Assembly (NCBI GenBank): GCA_963922565.1
Contig: CAWUIQ010000001.1
Location: 84,779 to 148,778 of the forward strand
DNA: 64,000 nt
From: JBCBKL01 sp963922565
Lineage (GTDB): Bacteria > Pseudomonadota > Alphaproteobacteria > Rhodobacterales > Rhodobacteraceae
Direction: 5' to 3'
Position 1 is the stretch's first letter, and every line of letters starts with the position of its first letter. Shown in pieces: positions 33,900-41,640 of this stretch. Position numbers and translations under genes: made by a program. The notes below the pieces were generated by a model. The model did not search any database. It was given only the letters and a program-made list of their open reading frames with translations, and was not told the DNA's origin.

Positions 33900-34810
33900 G
33901 ACCGAGTCTCCCGCGCGCTTTCGCGGTGCAGCTCGGCGCCCACGATCTCTTCGATCACGCGGGTGCAGACCCAGTTGTCGCCGTTCGGATAGCGCGTGCG
34001 CCCCGCGTGAAAGATTTGCATCGCGGATGCTGCAGTGTGCAGGGGCACGCCCAGTTCTTCGCCCAGATCCATCGAGATCGTGAGATCCTTGTGCATCGTG
34101 TTGATGTGGCTTCCGGTCCCCTCGAACTGCCGGTCGATTATCTTTTGCAGCGCGTTGTTGACCACGCCGCACCCGGCGGACGAGGTGGAAAAGACGTCAA
34201 GGATCACTTGCCCGGGCACGCCGGCTTTGGCGGCAAGGGCCGCGGCCTCGAAGGTCGCTGAAAACTGCGCTCCGATCAGGGATTGCAGGCAGGCCTTGAC
34301 GGTTTGGCCTTCGCCCGGTTTGGTTCCGACCCGATGGATCGAAGCGGAAACCGCACCCATCACGGGTCCCATACGATCGAGTACGGAAGGATCGCCCGCC
34401 GCCATCATGGTCAATGTTCCGCCCTGTGCGCCGGGATAGCCGCCGGAAACCGGCGTGTCGATTAGGCTGAGGCCGGAGCCCTCCATCGCCGCGCCGATCG
34501 CGCGCGCCTCGCTGGGCTTTATCGTCGCCGTTAGCAGGATCACTCCGCCTTCCGACATAGTTTGCGCCAGACCGTCCGCCCCCAGGATCACGTCGTGGGC
34601 TTGTGCGCCATGCATGACCATCACAAAAACCGCATCTGCCTTGGCCCCGATTTCGGCCACGCTGTCCGCGACCCTACCGCCCATCTCGTGGAACGCCTCG
34701 ATGCGGGCGGGGAGCAGATCCAACCCCCATGTCTCGAACCCATTCGCAAGCAGGTTCTTAGCCAGGCCCGAACCCATATCACCCAATCCGATCACACCAA
34801 CCGTTGTCAT
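33896..34810 (-). CDS. Beta-hydroxyacid dehydrogenase, L-threonate dehydrogenase-like
   Basis: The 304-residue protein has GVIGLGDMGSGLAKNL, IDTPVSGGYPGAQGG near 120 and the catalytic Lys in GEGQTVKACLQSLIGAQF, and resembles LtnD-type enzymes that act with isomerases of the OtnI kind. Here the following gene is a TIM-barrel isomerase, which fits a dehydrogenation-isomerisation pair on a C4 acid sugar. No DUF1537 kinase or aldolase is adjacent, so the route is incomplete here. Confidence 0.82.
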   Translation of the reverse strand: MTTVGVIGLGDMGSGLAKNLLANGFETWGLDLLPARIEAFHEMGGRVADSVAEIGAKADAVFVMVMHGAQAHDVILGADGLAQTMSEGGVILLTATIKPSEARAIGAAMEGSGLSLIDTPVSGGYPGAQGGTLTMMAAGDPSVLDRMGPVMGAVSASIHRVGTKPGEGQTVKACLQSLIGAQFSATFEAAALAAKAGVPGQVILDVFSTSSAGCGVVNNALQKIIDRQFEGTGSHINTMHKDLTISMDLGEELGVPLHTAASAMQIFHAGRTRYPNGDNWVCTRVIEEIVGAELHRESARETRS

Positions 34811-35027
34811 GCGGTGTTCCTCCCTTTTTGTTTTCAGATGGGGTTTCTAGCGCATCCCATGCGCCGGGCGGGTCCAGTAGACACCCCTGCCCATAGCGCC
34901 CCTGCCGTGGGGGCAATGCCAGCCTAACACGGAGCTTGCGGATTTATAGGCGGTATTTACGTTCACAGTCCGAGCTCGTGGCCCGTCGTCATTTGCGTTT
35001 GCTCGCCTATACCCCGACGGTGGGGCG

Positions 35028-35618
35028 ATGCTGTCGTTGACGATCCTTGGTATCCCAGCTAGGCCGCGCTGGGGTCTGTCAGAAATCGAGGCTCGATTGA
35101 AGAAGATCATCGTCACCGGAGCAAACGGCGTCGGCAAAAGCCATTTCGCCACCAGGTTGGGCCAGGCGCGGCCTGACGTTCCAGTGATCTCATTCGATGC
35201 AATCAAGCTTCGGACCAACTGGCAGCAAAGACCGCGTTCAGAAATCGCCAGCGCCTTGCAGCGAGAGATCGGGAAGGAGGCGTGGATACTTGAGGGCGGC
35301 CCCAGCCTTCTGCCTCAAGCCATTGAGAGGGCTGACGCGTTGGTTTGGCTCGATCCACCCGAACTGGTGAGGGCATGGCGGCTGTTGTCCCGCCCGTGGA
35401 AGAACCTTGGCAAGACAAGACCAGAGTTGCCCGCAGGCAACGTCGATTGGCCATTGCAACAGTACAAGTTCGCCATTCGCAGCCTCAAGAATAGGGCGCG
35501 ACTTCGTGCGCATATCTCGCAAGTATTTCGCAGTGCAGATGGGCTTGAGAAGTGGCGATGTCGCGATGAAGACGACCGAAACACAGTTGTCGCACAATGG
35601 GCGACGGCCGGGCTTTGA
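35028..35618 (+). CDS. Small P-loop ATPase/kinase-like protein
   Basis: The 196-residue protein has a Walker A motif VTGANGVGKSHFATRL near 29-44, followed by ISFDAIKL, ILEGGPSLL and ALVWLDPPE. This is the order in adenylate-kinase-like proteins annotated as DNA topology modulators (FlaR type). A real nucleoside or small-molecule kinase role is possible. The ATG at 35028 has a weak GGTGGGG upstream; a TTG at 35097 closer to the P-loop is an alternative. Codon use is less GC-biased than in the sugar operons, which hints at transfer. Confidence 0.6.
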   Translation: MLSLTILGIPARPRWGLSEIEARLKKIIVTGANGVGKSHFATRLGQARPDVPVISFDAIKLRTNWQQRPRSEIASALQREIGKEAWILEGGPSLLPQAIERADALVWLDPPELVRAWRLLSRPWKNLGKTRPELPAGNVDWPLQQYKFAIRSLKNRARLRAHISQVFRSADGLEKWRCRDEDDRNTVVAQWATAGL

Positions 35619-35898
35619 GCTTATCGTCGAGCTTCGACGTACGATGCCGAAACGGCGGCTCACCCGACTAGCCGACAGACCGTCAACTGGTCCCCCATCA
35701 AACCGGGCCAGCATACCGTTCAGATCGGCAAGCCCTCGCGGCAGAGCGTTCAGAGCATCCAGGAAGTCAGTGATGAACACACGGTCGGCGGTTCAAAAGT
35801 GACGAAATGTTCGCCGATGCAGGCATCGGTTCAAGCTATTCTAGAAAGTTCGATGCCAGTAGGCGCTTACTTCATTGGTAACGACTGCCCACGGTCAA
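35619..35898. other. Gene-poor spacer
   Basis: About 280 bp between the P-loop gene and the MocA gene stop. Several short overlapping frames exist but none has a ribosome site or recognisable domain. It may hold remains of a decayed gene or mobile element. Confidence 0.4.
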
Positions 35899-36900
35899 TC
35901 ATGCCAAGTCCACAGCCTGTCCGGTCTCGGCCGAGGTCTTGATAGCCACGACAACGCGCAAAGCCCGCAGCCCGTCCTCGGCCGTGACGAGCGGCGCGGC
36001 CCGCCCGGCGATAACATCCGCGAAATGAGCAATCTGAGCTTGTAGGGCGTCAACCCGGGCAACAGGCATCCGTGTCGCTGAAATCGGAGCCCACCAATCT
36101 GGACCTTCTCGCTGTGACCAATGAGCGAGGTTGGGTAGCGCCAAGGATCCTGCCGTGCCACCGATCCAATAGCAGGTTTGGTCGGTTGCGGGATAAGCGG
36201 GGTTCTCATGGGCCGTCATCTCCCAGCTCCACGGTCCGACGGCCGCATCGCTGAGGTTCAAGGTGCCCAAAAGACCGCCGGCAAAGCGGACGGCGACGAC
36301 CACGGTGTCTTCGGCCCCGTTGTCGCGGACGGCCCCGCTTTCCATCGCCTGAACGCGGGTGATGGGGCCGCAAAGATGCATCAGCAAATCAACGTCGTGG
36401 ATGAGGTTGATGAAGAGCGGACCGGCCCCCTTGCCCGTGCGCCATGTCTGCTGAAAGTACCGGTCGGGCTTGGGCAGCCAGCATTGGGCATGCAAAGCCG
36501 TCAGGCGACCCAAAGCGCCCTCTGCGATCAAACGCCTGGCTTCGGCAACCAGTGGCATGTGGCGGCGGTGATGACCGACAAGAACGGGGCAATTGCCTGC
36601 CGCATCCACGATGCGCGCGCCGTCGTCGGATGACCCGGCCAGCGGCTTTTCGATCAGAACCGGCTTGGAGGCGGCAATGCAGCGCAGAGCCATCGGAGCG
36701 TGCTGATCATTGGGAACGGCCAGAATGACACCATCGCAAAGAGGCAAGAGATCATTCAGATCATCGACCCAAGGCAGATCAAGGGCGGGATCGCGATTGG
36801 GCTCGACCACGCCGACTAGCGAAACCCCTGGCACCGCCCCAATCGCCGCGACGTGACGGCGGCCAACCAGGCCCGCGCCAACCAACCCCAAACTTGTCAT
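35899..36900 (-). CDS. Gfo/Idh/MocA family oxidoreductase
   Basis: The 333-residue protein has GLVGAGLVGRRHVAAI (NAD motif), VLIEKPLAG (EKP motif), VGHHRRHMPLV and FINLIHDVDLLMHLCG in the catalytic domain. I used the ATG at 36900 since the glycine motif follows directly; a 4-codon longer start is possible. It stands alone, about 90 bp from the left end of the IS6 remnant, so upstream partners could have been lost when the element inserted. Confidence 0.85.
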   Translation of the reverse strand: MTSLGLVGAGLVGRRHVAAIGAVPGVSLVGVVEPNRDPALDLPWVDDLNDLLPLCDGVILAVPNDQHAPMALRCIAASKPVLIEKPLAGSSDDGARIVDAAGNCPVLVGHHRRHMPLVAEARRLIAEGALGRLTALHAQCWLPKPDRYFQQTWRTGKGAGPLFINLIHDVDLLMHLCGPITRVQAMESGAVRDNGAEDTVVVAVRFAGGLLGTLNLSDAAVGPWSWEMTAHENPAYPATDQTCYWIGGTAGSLALPNLAHWSQREGPDWWAPISATRMPVARVDALQAQIAHFADVIAGRAAPLVTAEDGLRALRVVVAIKTSAETGQAVDLA

Positions 36901-36990
36901 TCCCTGCCCCACACTTGCGCCAGCGGGCAGGCTATCACCAGATCATCGATCTTCAAAGGCGTGGGGTCTGCCCGGAAAGCGCACGACGAT

Positions 36991-37807
36991 GCTGTCAGAC
37001 AAATTCGAACCAGTCTCAGTTTGCGGCAGAATGATAGAACCTATGCGGAACAAAGCTGCCGCCACTCGGCGAGAGCGGCGGTACGGTTGAGTTTGAGATT
37101 TGCGCGAGAATAGAGATGGCGGTCCTGACTAAAGTCATTGCTGATGGATGCGTGGATGGAGGTAGATTTCTTAGGTGAGCGGAGCGGACGAAATCGCAAC
37201 ATCGCCTGTTCTCGTCGTCGAAACGGCAGGTGAGAGTTTTGAGCTCGATTGTTCAACCAGTGGCCGGTCATGCGGCGCTCTGCATTGCCAATCACCTTCA
37301 TCGCAGTTCCATTTGATCGTAGACGATCCGTCACAATGACCTCTGGGTTCCCGTACAGCTTCATCGATTTTCTGAGGAATTTCAAAGCGGCTTTGCGATC
37401 CCGGCGCTTGGTAACATAGCTTTCAAGCACCTCGCCTTCATGATCAACGGCACGCCACAAGTAGTGTGTCTCGCCATTATTTTTCACGAACACCTCATGC
37501 AGATGCCACTGCCAGTTCGAAAATGAACGCTTCTTACAAACGCGATTGCGTCGGATTTCTGCGGCAAGTACTGGGCCAAACCTGTTCCACCAATATCGAA
37601 TGGTTTCATGACTTACATCGATGCCACGTTCGTGCAGCAGATCCTCGACATTTCGAAGTGACAAAGGAAATCGAAAGTACATCATCACCGCCAGACGGAT
37701 AATCTCTGGCCTAGTTTTGAATTAGCGGAATGGGGAGCACTTTCTCATCCGGAAAAGCTACGAGACCGCAATACCAGCTTCAAGCCGGTTTCCTCTGACA
37801 GAACCCC
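36991..37807 (-). mobile_element. Decayed IS6-family insertion sequence
   Basis: An IS6-type transposase gene is bounded by imperfect inverted ends: CTGTCAGACAAA at 36992 (plus strand) and CTGTCAGAGGAAA read inward from the right end near 37803 (minus strand). The total of about 815 bp fits the IS6 family. An 8-bp target duplication could not be confirmed by eye. The exact tips are uncertain by about 5 bp. Confidence 0.6.
37041..37748 (-). pseudogene. IS6-family DDE transposase, inactivated
   Basis: A full-length IS6 frame of 236 codons starts at the ATG at 37748 (MRKCSPFR) and continues FKTRPEIIRLAVMMYFRFPLSLRNVEDLL. A TAA at 37722-37724 interrupts it at codon 9. In addition the catalytic Asp of the family motif WHLDE is His (WHLHE; CAT at 37497-37499) and the catalytic Glu of NNRAENSH is Gln (NNRAQNSH; CAA at 37239-37241). 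The middle Asp in VIVTDRL remains. Three independent losses mean no transposition by this copy. The family identification is strong from the order of motifs. Confidence 0.85.
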
Positions 37808-37828
37808 TGGGGCAAATTGACAAACTGT

Positions 37829-38515
37829 TCAGGTTTCCACAGCAGTGAGCGCTAACTTCACCGATAGCCCGGTATTAAGCAGGTGCTGCTCCCAAATGGC
37901 TTTGGAGGCATCTTCCGCCCGGGCACTTAGGGCAGACATAAGCGCTTCGTGTTCTTCAATCGATTGGGCCCAACGGTTCCGATCAAAGATCGCCATGTAA
38001 CGACCGCGTTTGGCCAAAAGCATCAACCGGTCGCGACTGGCTGCAAGCATCGGATTGGCCGCAATGCGCACGATCGCGTCATGAATGACGCTGTTCGCTT
38101 CGAAGTAGGCATCGAGGTTTTCGTCCTTGTAATGCCCAACCATGCCGTCATGAAGCCGTTTCAACTCTTCCAATTCGTCTTGTGTGATGCGCGTCGCAGC
38201 ACGGGCCGCCGCTTGTCCTTCAAGTCCTGAAATCACTTCAAACAGGTTGAGCGCATCTTCAGCCGAATAGGGCGTGACCCGCGCGCCCCGGTTCTTGAAT
38301 ATCTCAACAAGACCTTCCTGCCGCAGAAGCTTCAGCGCTTCCCGCATCGGCGTCCGCGAGACGTCAAGCTCCGCACAGAGTTTGCGCTCCACCACGTGTT
38401 CACCCGGTTTCAGCTTGCCCCGTACGATCAGATCGCGCAGCGTTTCCGCCACGTCTTCGGTCAGTGACAGGGACACAGTTTCGGCCTCTTGCTGGAGTGA
38501 GGGAGGAACGTTCAC
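37829..38515 (-). CDS. GntR family transcriptional regulator (FadR/FCD type)
   Basis: The 228-residue protein has a winged HTH (LRDLIVRGKLKPGEHVVERKLCAELDVSRTPMREALKLL at about 26-64) and an FCD domain with ANSVIHDAIVRIAANP and EEHEALMSAL, where Asp/His residues hold a metal and the effector. It reads divergently from the ureide operon that starts at 38867 and probably controls it. A palindrome 12 bp before its own start suggests autoregulation. Confidence 0.88.
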   Translation of the reverse strand: MNVPPSLQQEAETVSLSLTEDVAETLRDLIVRGKLKPGEHVVERKLCAELDVSRTPMREALKLLRQEGLVEIFKNRGARVTPYSAEDALNLFEVISGLEGQAAARAATRITQDELEELKRLHDGMVGHYKDENLDAYFEANSVIHDAIVRIAANPMLAASRDRLMLLAKRGRYMAIFDRNRWAQSIEEHEALMSALSARAEDASKAIWEQHLLNTGLSVKLALTAVET

Positions 38516-38527
38516 GGCACACCATCC

Positions 38528-38542
38528 TGTTATGATATAACA
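38528..38542. promoter_or_regulatory. Palindrome TGTTAT-GAT-ATAACA (candidate GntR autoregulatory operator)
   Basis: Two 6-bp arms with a 3-bp centre lie 12 bp upstream of the GntR start codon. The position over the likely promoter or leader of the regulator gene and the symmetry fit an operator of a FadR-type dimer. Confidence 0.5.
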
Positions 38543-38720
38543 CTATTTTCGGGTTTCTTTTGTCCCGAACACACTGGTTTTCAATTGAATACCTCGCAAT
38601 CATCCATGATTCGCAAAGCGATTTTGTGTTCGTATCGCACACCACAATCGAATTACAGGGCTTCCTTACCCTCGAAAACTGGACCCAAGTGCACAGCAAA
38701 TGAGCACTGGCGCCGAAAAG

Positions 38721-38744
38721 CAAAAAATGGAATGCCATTTTTTG
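38721..38744. promoter_or_regulatory. Long palindrome with core ATGGAATGCCAT (candidate shared operator)
   Basis: 10-bp arms CAAAAAATGG and CCATTTTTTG enclose AATG. The core ATGGAATGCCAT (38727-38738) differs by one base from ATGGCATGCCAT at 57684-57695, upstream of the second ABC operon. It lies 123 bp before the first operon gene, next to a TTGACC. Confidence 0.6.
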
Positions 38745-38866
38745 TTGACCTGAGCCTGAGCGACCGGGTGCGATGACGTCATGACCGCCTTTCCATGGCG
38801 AACGTGAGGCGGAATTCGGCGCTGACGGGGGCGCTTCAAACAAGCAAATCAGCTGGGGAGAACGAT

Positions 38867-39922
38867 ATGTGTGATCGTCATGGAAGCCGGAGTTTTCCGG
38901 ACTTGAACGGTTTGGATCTCGGACGTCGGGATTTCTTGAAGCAGGCTGGCGCAGGCGCGTTGGCCATGAGCGTCGCTGGCGGCATGGGAGGGCAAGCGCT
39001 GGCTGCGACCTCATCCGTCAAATCCACGCATGGGACAGGTTTTTGCAACCTGCCTCTGTTTCTCAGCCATGCGCGTCAAACAGCGATGGAGGACGGGCTT
39101 GAGCTGCAATTTGTCAACACGCCAACCTTCGCAGAACATGTGACTTTCCTTGGCACGGGGCAGGTGGATGTGGGCGTTTTGCCCTATACAAGCTTCGTTG
39201 CGCTTTATGCAGCAGGCGCGCCTGTGAAAATCGTGGCCGGTTCGGGCATTGAGGGCTGTGCGATCATCTCGCAGCCGGGGCTCGACAGCGCCGAGAAGCT
39301 CAAGGGCAAGACGCTGGGAACGTTCCAGCTCGATACGCTCGAAGTGCTGCCCTACGACTATCTCAAGGCCAACGGCGTGGCGATGTCAGAGGTCGACGTG
39401 CGCTATGTCGGCAACACACCCGAAGCGGTCGAAGCCTTCAAGGCCGGTGCGCTGGATTGGATTTGCACAATCGAACCTTACGCCTCCTCGCTTCTGGAAG
39501 AGGTCGAGGGCAGCCATCTGCTGTCGGATGGCAAGGACATCTATGGTCCGCTCTACACCGACTGCGTCCTCTGCGCGCGCGACAGCCTGATCGCCGAGAA
39601 CCCCGATGCCATCAAGGCGCTGATAAAGGCTATGATGAAATCGCAGCTGGCCTTTGAGCAGGAAACCCAAGATGTCCTCGATGAGGTCGTCGGCGTCTAT
39701 TACAAGACCTCGATGGAAAACGCCGTCATCGGCGCGACGAAACAGCCGCCCATGGTCGACCAGCGTTCGAATACCGACTTTATCCTCGGCCGGACCGACA
39801 GCCTAAAGGAGATGGGCTACATCAAGGAAAAACCGGATGCGAGTGCCATCGACTGGTCCATGATGGAAGAGGTGATCGCCGAGAACCCCGACCTTCATGC
39901 AGCCCTGAAGTTCAAGTCGTAA
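38867..39922 (+). CDS. ABC transporter substrate-binding protein (nitrate/sulfonate/taurine type) with Tat-like signal
   Basis: The 351-residue protein begins MCDRHGSRSFPDLNGLDLGRRDFLKQAGAGALAMSV, a twin-arginine signal (GRRDFLK), which implies export in the folded state. The mature part has NLPLFLSHARQTAMEDGLELQFVNT, GTGQVDVGVLPYTSFVAL and AGSGIEGCAII, as in NMT1/SsuA/TauA-like binding proteins. It should bind the ligand for the permease and ATPase that follow. Start chosen at 38867 by GGGGAGAA and the signal peptide position. Confidence 0.87.
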   Translation: MCDRHGSRSFPDLNGLDLGRRDFLKQAGAGALAMSVAGGMGGQALAATSSVKSTHGTGFCNLPLFLSHARQTAMEDGLELQFVNTPTFAEHVTFLGTGQVDVGVLPYTSFVALYAAGAPVKIVAGSGIEGCAIISQPGLDSAEKLKGKTLGTFQLDTLEVLPYDYLKANGVAMSEVDVRYVGNTPEAVEAFKAGALDWICTIEPYASSLLEEVEGSHLLSDGKDIYGPLYTDCVLCARDSLIAENPDAIKALIKAMMKSQLAFEQETQDVLDEVVGVYYKTSMENAVIGATKQPPMVDQRSNTDFILGRTDSLKEMGYIKEKPDASAIDWSMMEEVIAENPDLHAALKFKS

Positions 39923-39956
39923 CGTGACCTATCAGGCAACCGAAGAGGGGGGCGGC

Positions 39957-40832
39957 ATGGCTGCCCCCTCAGGCATCGATGCGCTCAAAAGCCGCCTCAA
40001 AGGCCCCGCCGTGGCGCTCGGCTGGACGGTGGTTTCCGTCGGCCTCTTTGCGCTCCTGTGGGAGTTTTTGTGGCTTGTGGGCCTTGCGGACCCCAAGCTT
40101 TTGCCGCCGCCACATATCTTTATGGGCAACATCACGGAGCAGGCGCAGTACTTCAACACAGCCCAACGCTGGCAAATTGGTGTCGATCCCAGTGCCGGGC
40201 CCACGCCTTACGAGGCGGTCGGCATAACGATTGTCTCGTCGACCATGCGCGTGCTTGTGGGCCTCTTTTTGGCTGCCGTTATCTCGATCACCGTGGGCAT
40301 CGCCATCCGTTACTGGAAGGTGATGGAAAACCTCACCCTGCCCACCATCACGCTGCTGGCGCCAGTCTCGCCAATCGCGTGGCTGCCCGTCGCGATCTTT
40401 CTTTTCGGGATCGGGAATGCACCGGCGATCTTCATGGTCTTTATCGCGCTATTTTTCACCATGACACTGGCCACGATCACCCAGATCGACAGCGTGAACC
40501 CGAACTACATCAACGTGGCGCGCACCATGGGCGCCTCTAAGCGCCAGATCTATACGCGCGTCATCCTGCCTGCGATCCTGCCGGGCCTTCTTGTCGTCTT
40601 GCGCCTCAACCTCTTCGGCGCCTGGATGGTTGTCCTTATCGCCGAGGCCACAGGCGTTGGCTATGGGCTGGGACAGGTCATCATGCTGGCGAGGAACACG
40701 TTCAATCCGGGGTTGGTGTTTTTCACCATCGTCATTATCGGCCTTCTGGGCTTCTTCTTCGATTTTGGCCTGCGCATGGCGCAGCGGCGCTTGCTGTACT
40801 GGCTGCCAAAAGGCGCGGGGTCGCTGGGATGA
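39957..40832 (+). CDS. ABC transporter permease (SsuC/TauC type)
   Basis: The 291-residue membrane protein has about six segments and the permease motif in NVARTMGASKRQIYTRVILPAILPGLLVVLRL. A loop near 60-85 (QYFNTAQRWQIGVDPSAGPTPYEAV) is longer than usual. I chose the ATG at 39957 since GAGGGGGG lies just before it. A GTG at 39924 directly after the upstream stop would add 11 residues but lacks a ribosome site. Confidence 0.85.
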   Translation: MAAPSGIDALKSRLKGPAVALGWTVVSVGLFALLWEFLWLVGLADPKLLPPPHIFMGNITEQAQYFNTAQRWQIGVDPSAGPTPYEAVGITIVSSTMRVLVGLFLAAVISITVGIAIRYWKVMENLTLPTITLLAPVSPIAWLPVAIFLFGIGNAPAIFMVFIALFFTMTLATITQIDSVNPNYINVARTMGASKRQIYTRVILPAILPGLLVVLRLNLFGAWMVVLIAEATGVGYGLGQVIMLARNTFNPGLVFFTIVIIGLLGFFFDFGLRMAQRRLLYWLPKGAGSLG

Positions 40833-41617
40833 GTACGTCTGTTTCATGTAAAAACGTCGGTAAGATCTGGGCGGCGGGAACCCCCCGCGCCCACGAAGCC
40901 CTGCGCGGCGTCGATCTTGAGGTCGAAGACGGTGAGTTTGTTGTGCTTCTGGGCCCTTCGGGCTGCGGGAAGTCCACACTTTTATACCTTGTGGCGGGGC
41001 TGGAAGAGGCCACATCGGGCGAGACGACCTCTTTTGGCACGCCCATCACCGACCCTGCCCCGGATCGCAGCCTGATCTTTCAGGAAACGTCTTTGTTCCC
41101 ATGGCTCTCGGTCTGGCAGAACGTCACTTTCGGCCTCAGCCTTGGGTCGAAGTCGGAAAAGGACCGCAAAGAGATCGCCAAGGAGGTCCTGACAAAAGTC
41201 GGTCTGCGCGCAGCCCTCGACAAACGTCCGCACGAGCTGTCAGGCGGCATGCGCCAGCGTGTGGCCGTGGCCCGTGCGCTGGCTATGGAGCCCAAAGTCC
41301 TCTTGATGGACGAACCCTTCGCCGCACTCGATGTGCAGACGCGTGCCAAGATGCAGGACTTCCTGCTGGATGTCTGGCGCGATGCGAAGGCCTCGGTGCT
41401 CTTTGTCACGCACCACATCGACGAGGCCGTGGCATTGGCCGACCGCGTTGTCGTTTTCACCTCCCGTCCCGGCACGATCAAGGAGATCGTCCCGGTCGCT
41501 CTGCCGCGCCCGCGTGATCCCTTCGCCCCTGAGGCACAGGAACTGCGCAAACACCTGACCGCGATCCTCAGCGAGGAGGTCGACAAGGCCTTTGCCGAGC
41601 AGGAGGCGCTGGCTTGA
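40829..41617 (+). CDS. ABC transporter ATP-binding protein (SsuB/TauB type)
   Basis: The 262-residue ATPase has Walker A GPSGCGKST, Q-loop LIFQETSLFPWLSVWQNV, signature LSGGMRQRVAVARAL, Walker B LLMDEPFAALD and H-loop FVTHHIDEA. The pattern is that of nitrate/sulfonate/taurine importers. It overlaps the permease stop by 4 nt (ATGA), and together with the Tat-exported binding protein forms the first uptake system of the island. Confidence 0.93.
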   Translation: MSTSVSCKNVGKIWAAGTPRAHEALRGVDLEVEDGEFVVLLGPSGCGKSTLLYLVAGLEEATSGETTSFGTPITDPAPDRSLIFQETSLFPWLSVWQNVTFGLSLGSKSEKDRKEIAKEVLTKVGLRAALDKRPHELSGGMRQRVAVARALAMEPKVLLMDEPFAALDVQTRAKMQDFLLDVWRDAKASVLFVTHHIDEAVALADRVVVFTSRPGTIKEIVPVALPRPRDPFAPEAQELRKHLTAILSEEVDKAFAEQEALA

Positions 41618-41640
41618 CTATTCCAAAGGAGGTCTGATCC

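Larger units (their letters stand above)
38516..38866. promoter_or_regulatory. Divergent control region of the ureide island
   Basis: The 351 bp between the GntR gene and the first ABC gene holds no protein gene I can support. It is AT-richer than the flanks and contains two palindromes, described separately, and TTGACC at 38745-38750 as a possible -35 element. No clear -10 was recognised. A ribosome site GGGGAGAA precedes the ATG at 38867. Confidence 0.55.

Noticed and set aside
33900..34172. N-terminal extension of the isomerase gene
   Set aside because: It is inside the upstream dehydrogenase gene, and the TIM barrel begins at MKLGVICDG.
35238..35780. A 180-codon - strand frame opposite the P-loop gene
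   Set aside because: No ribosome site or motif; mirrors a gene with a clear Walker A on the + strand.
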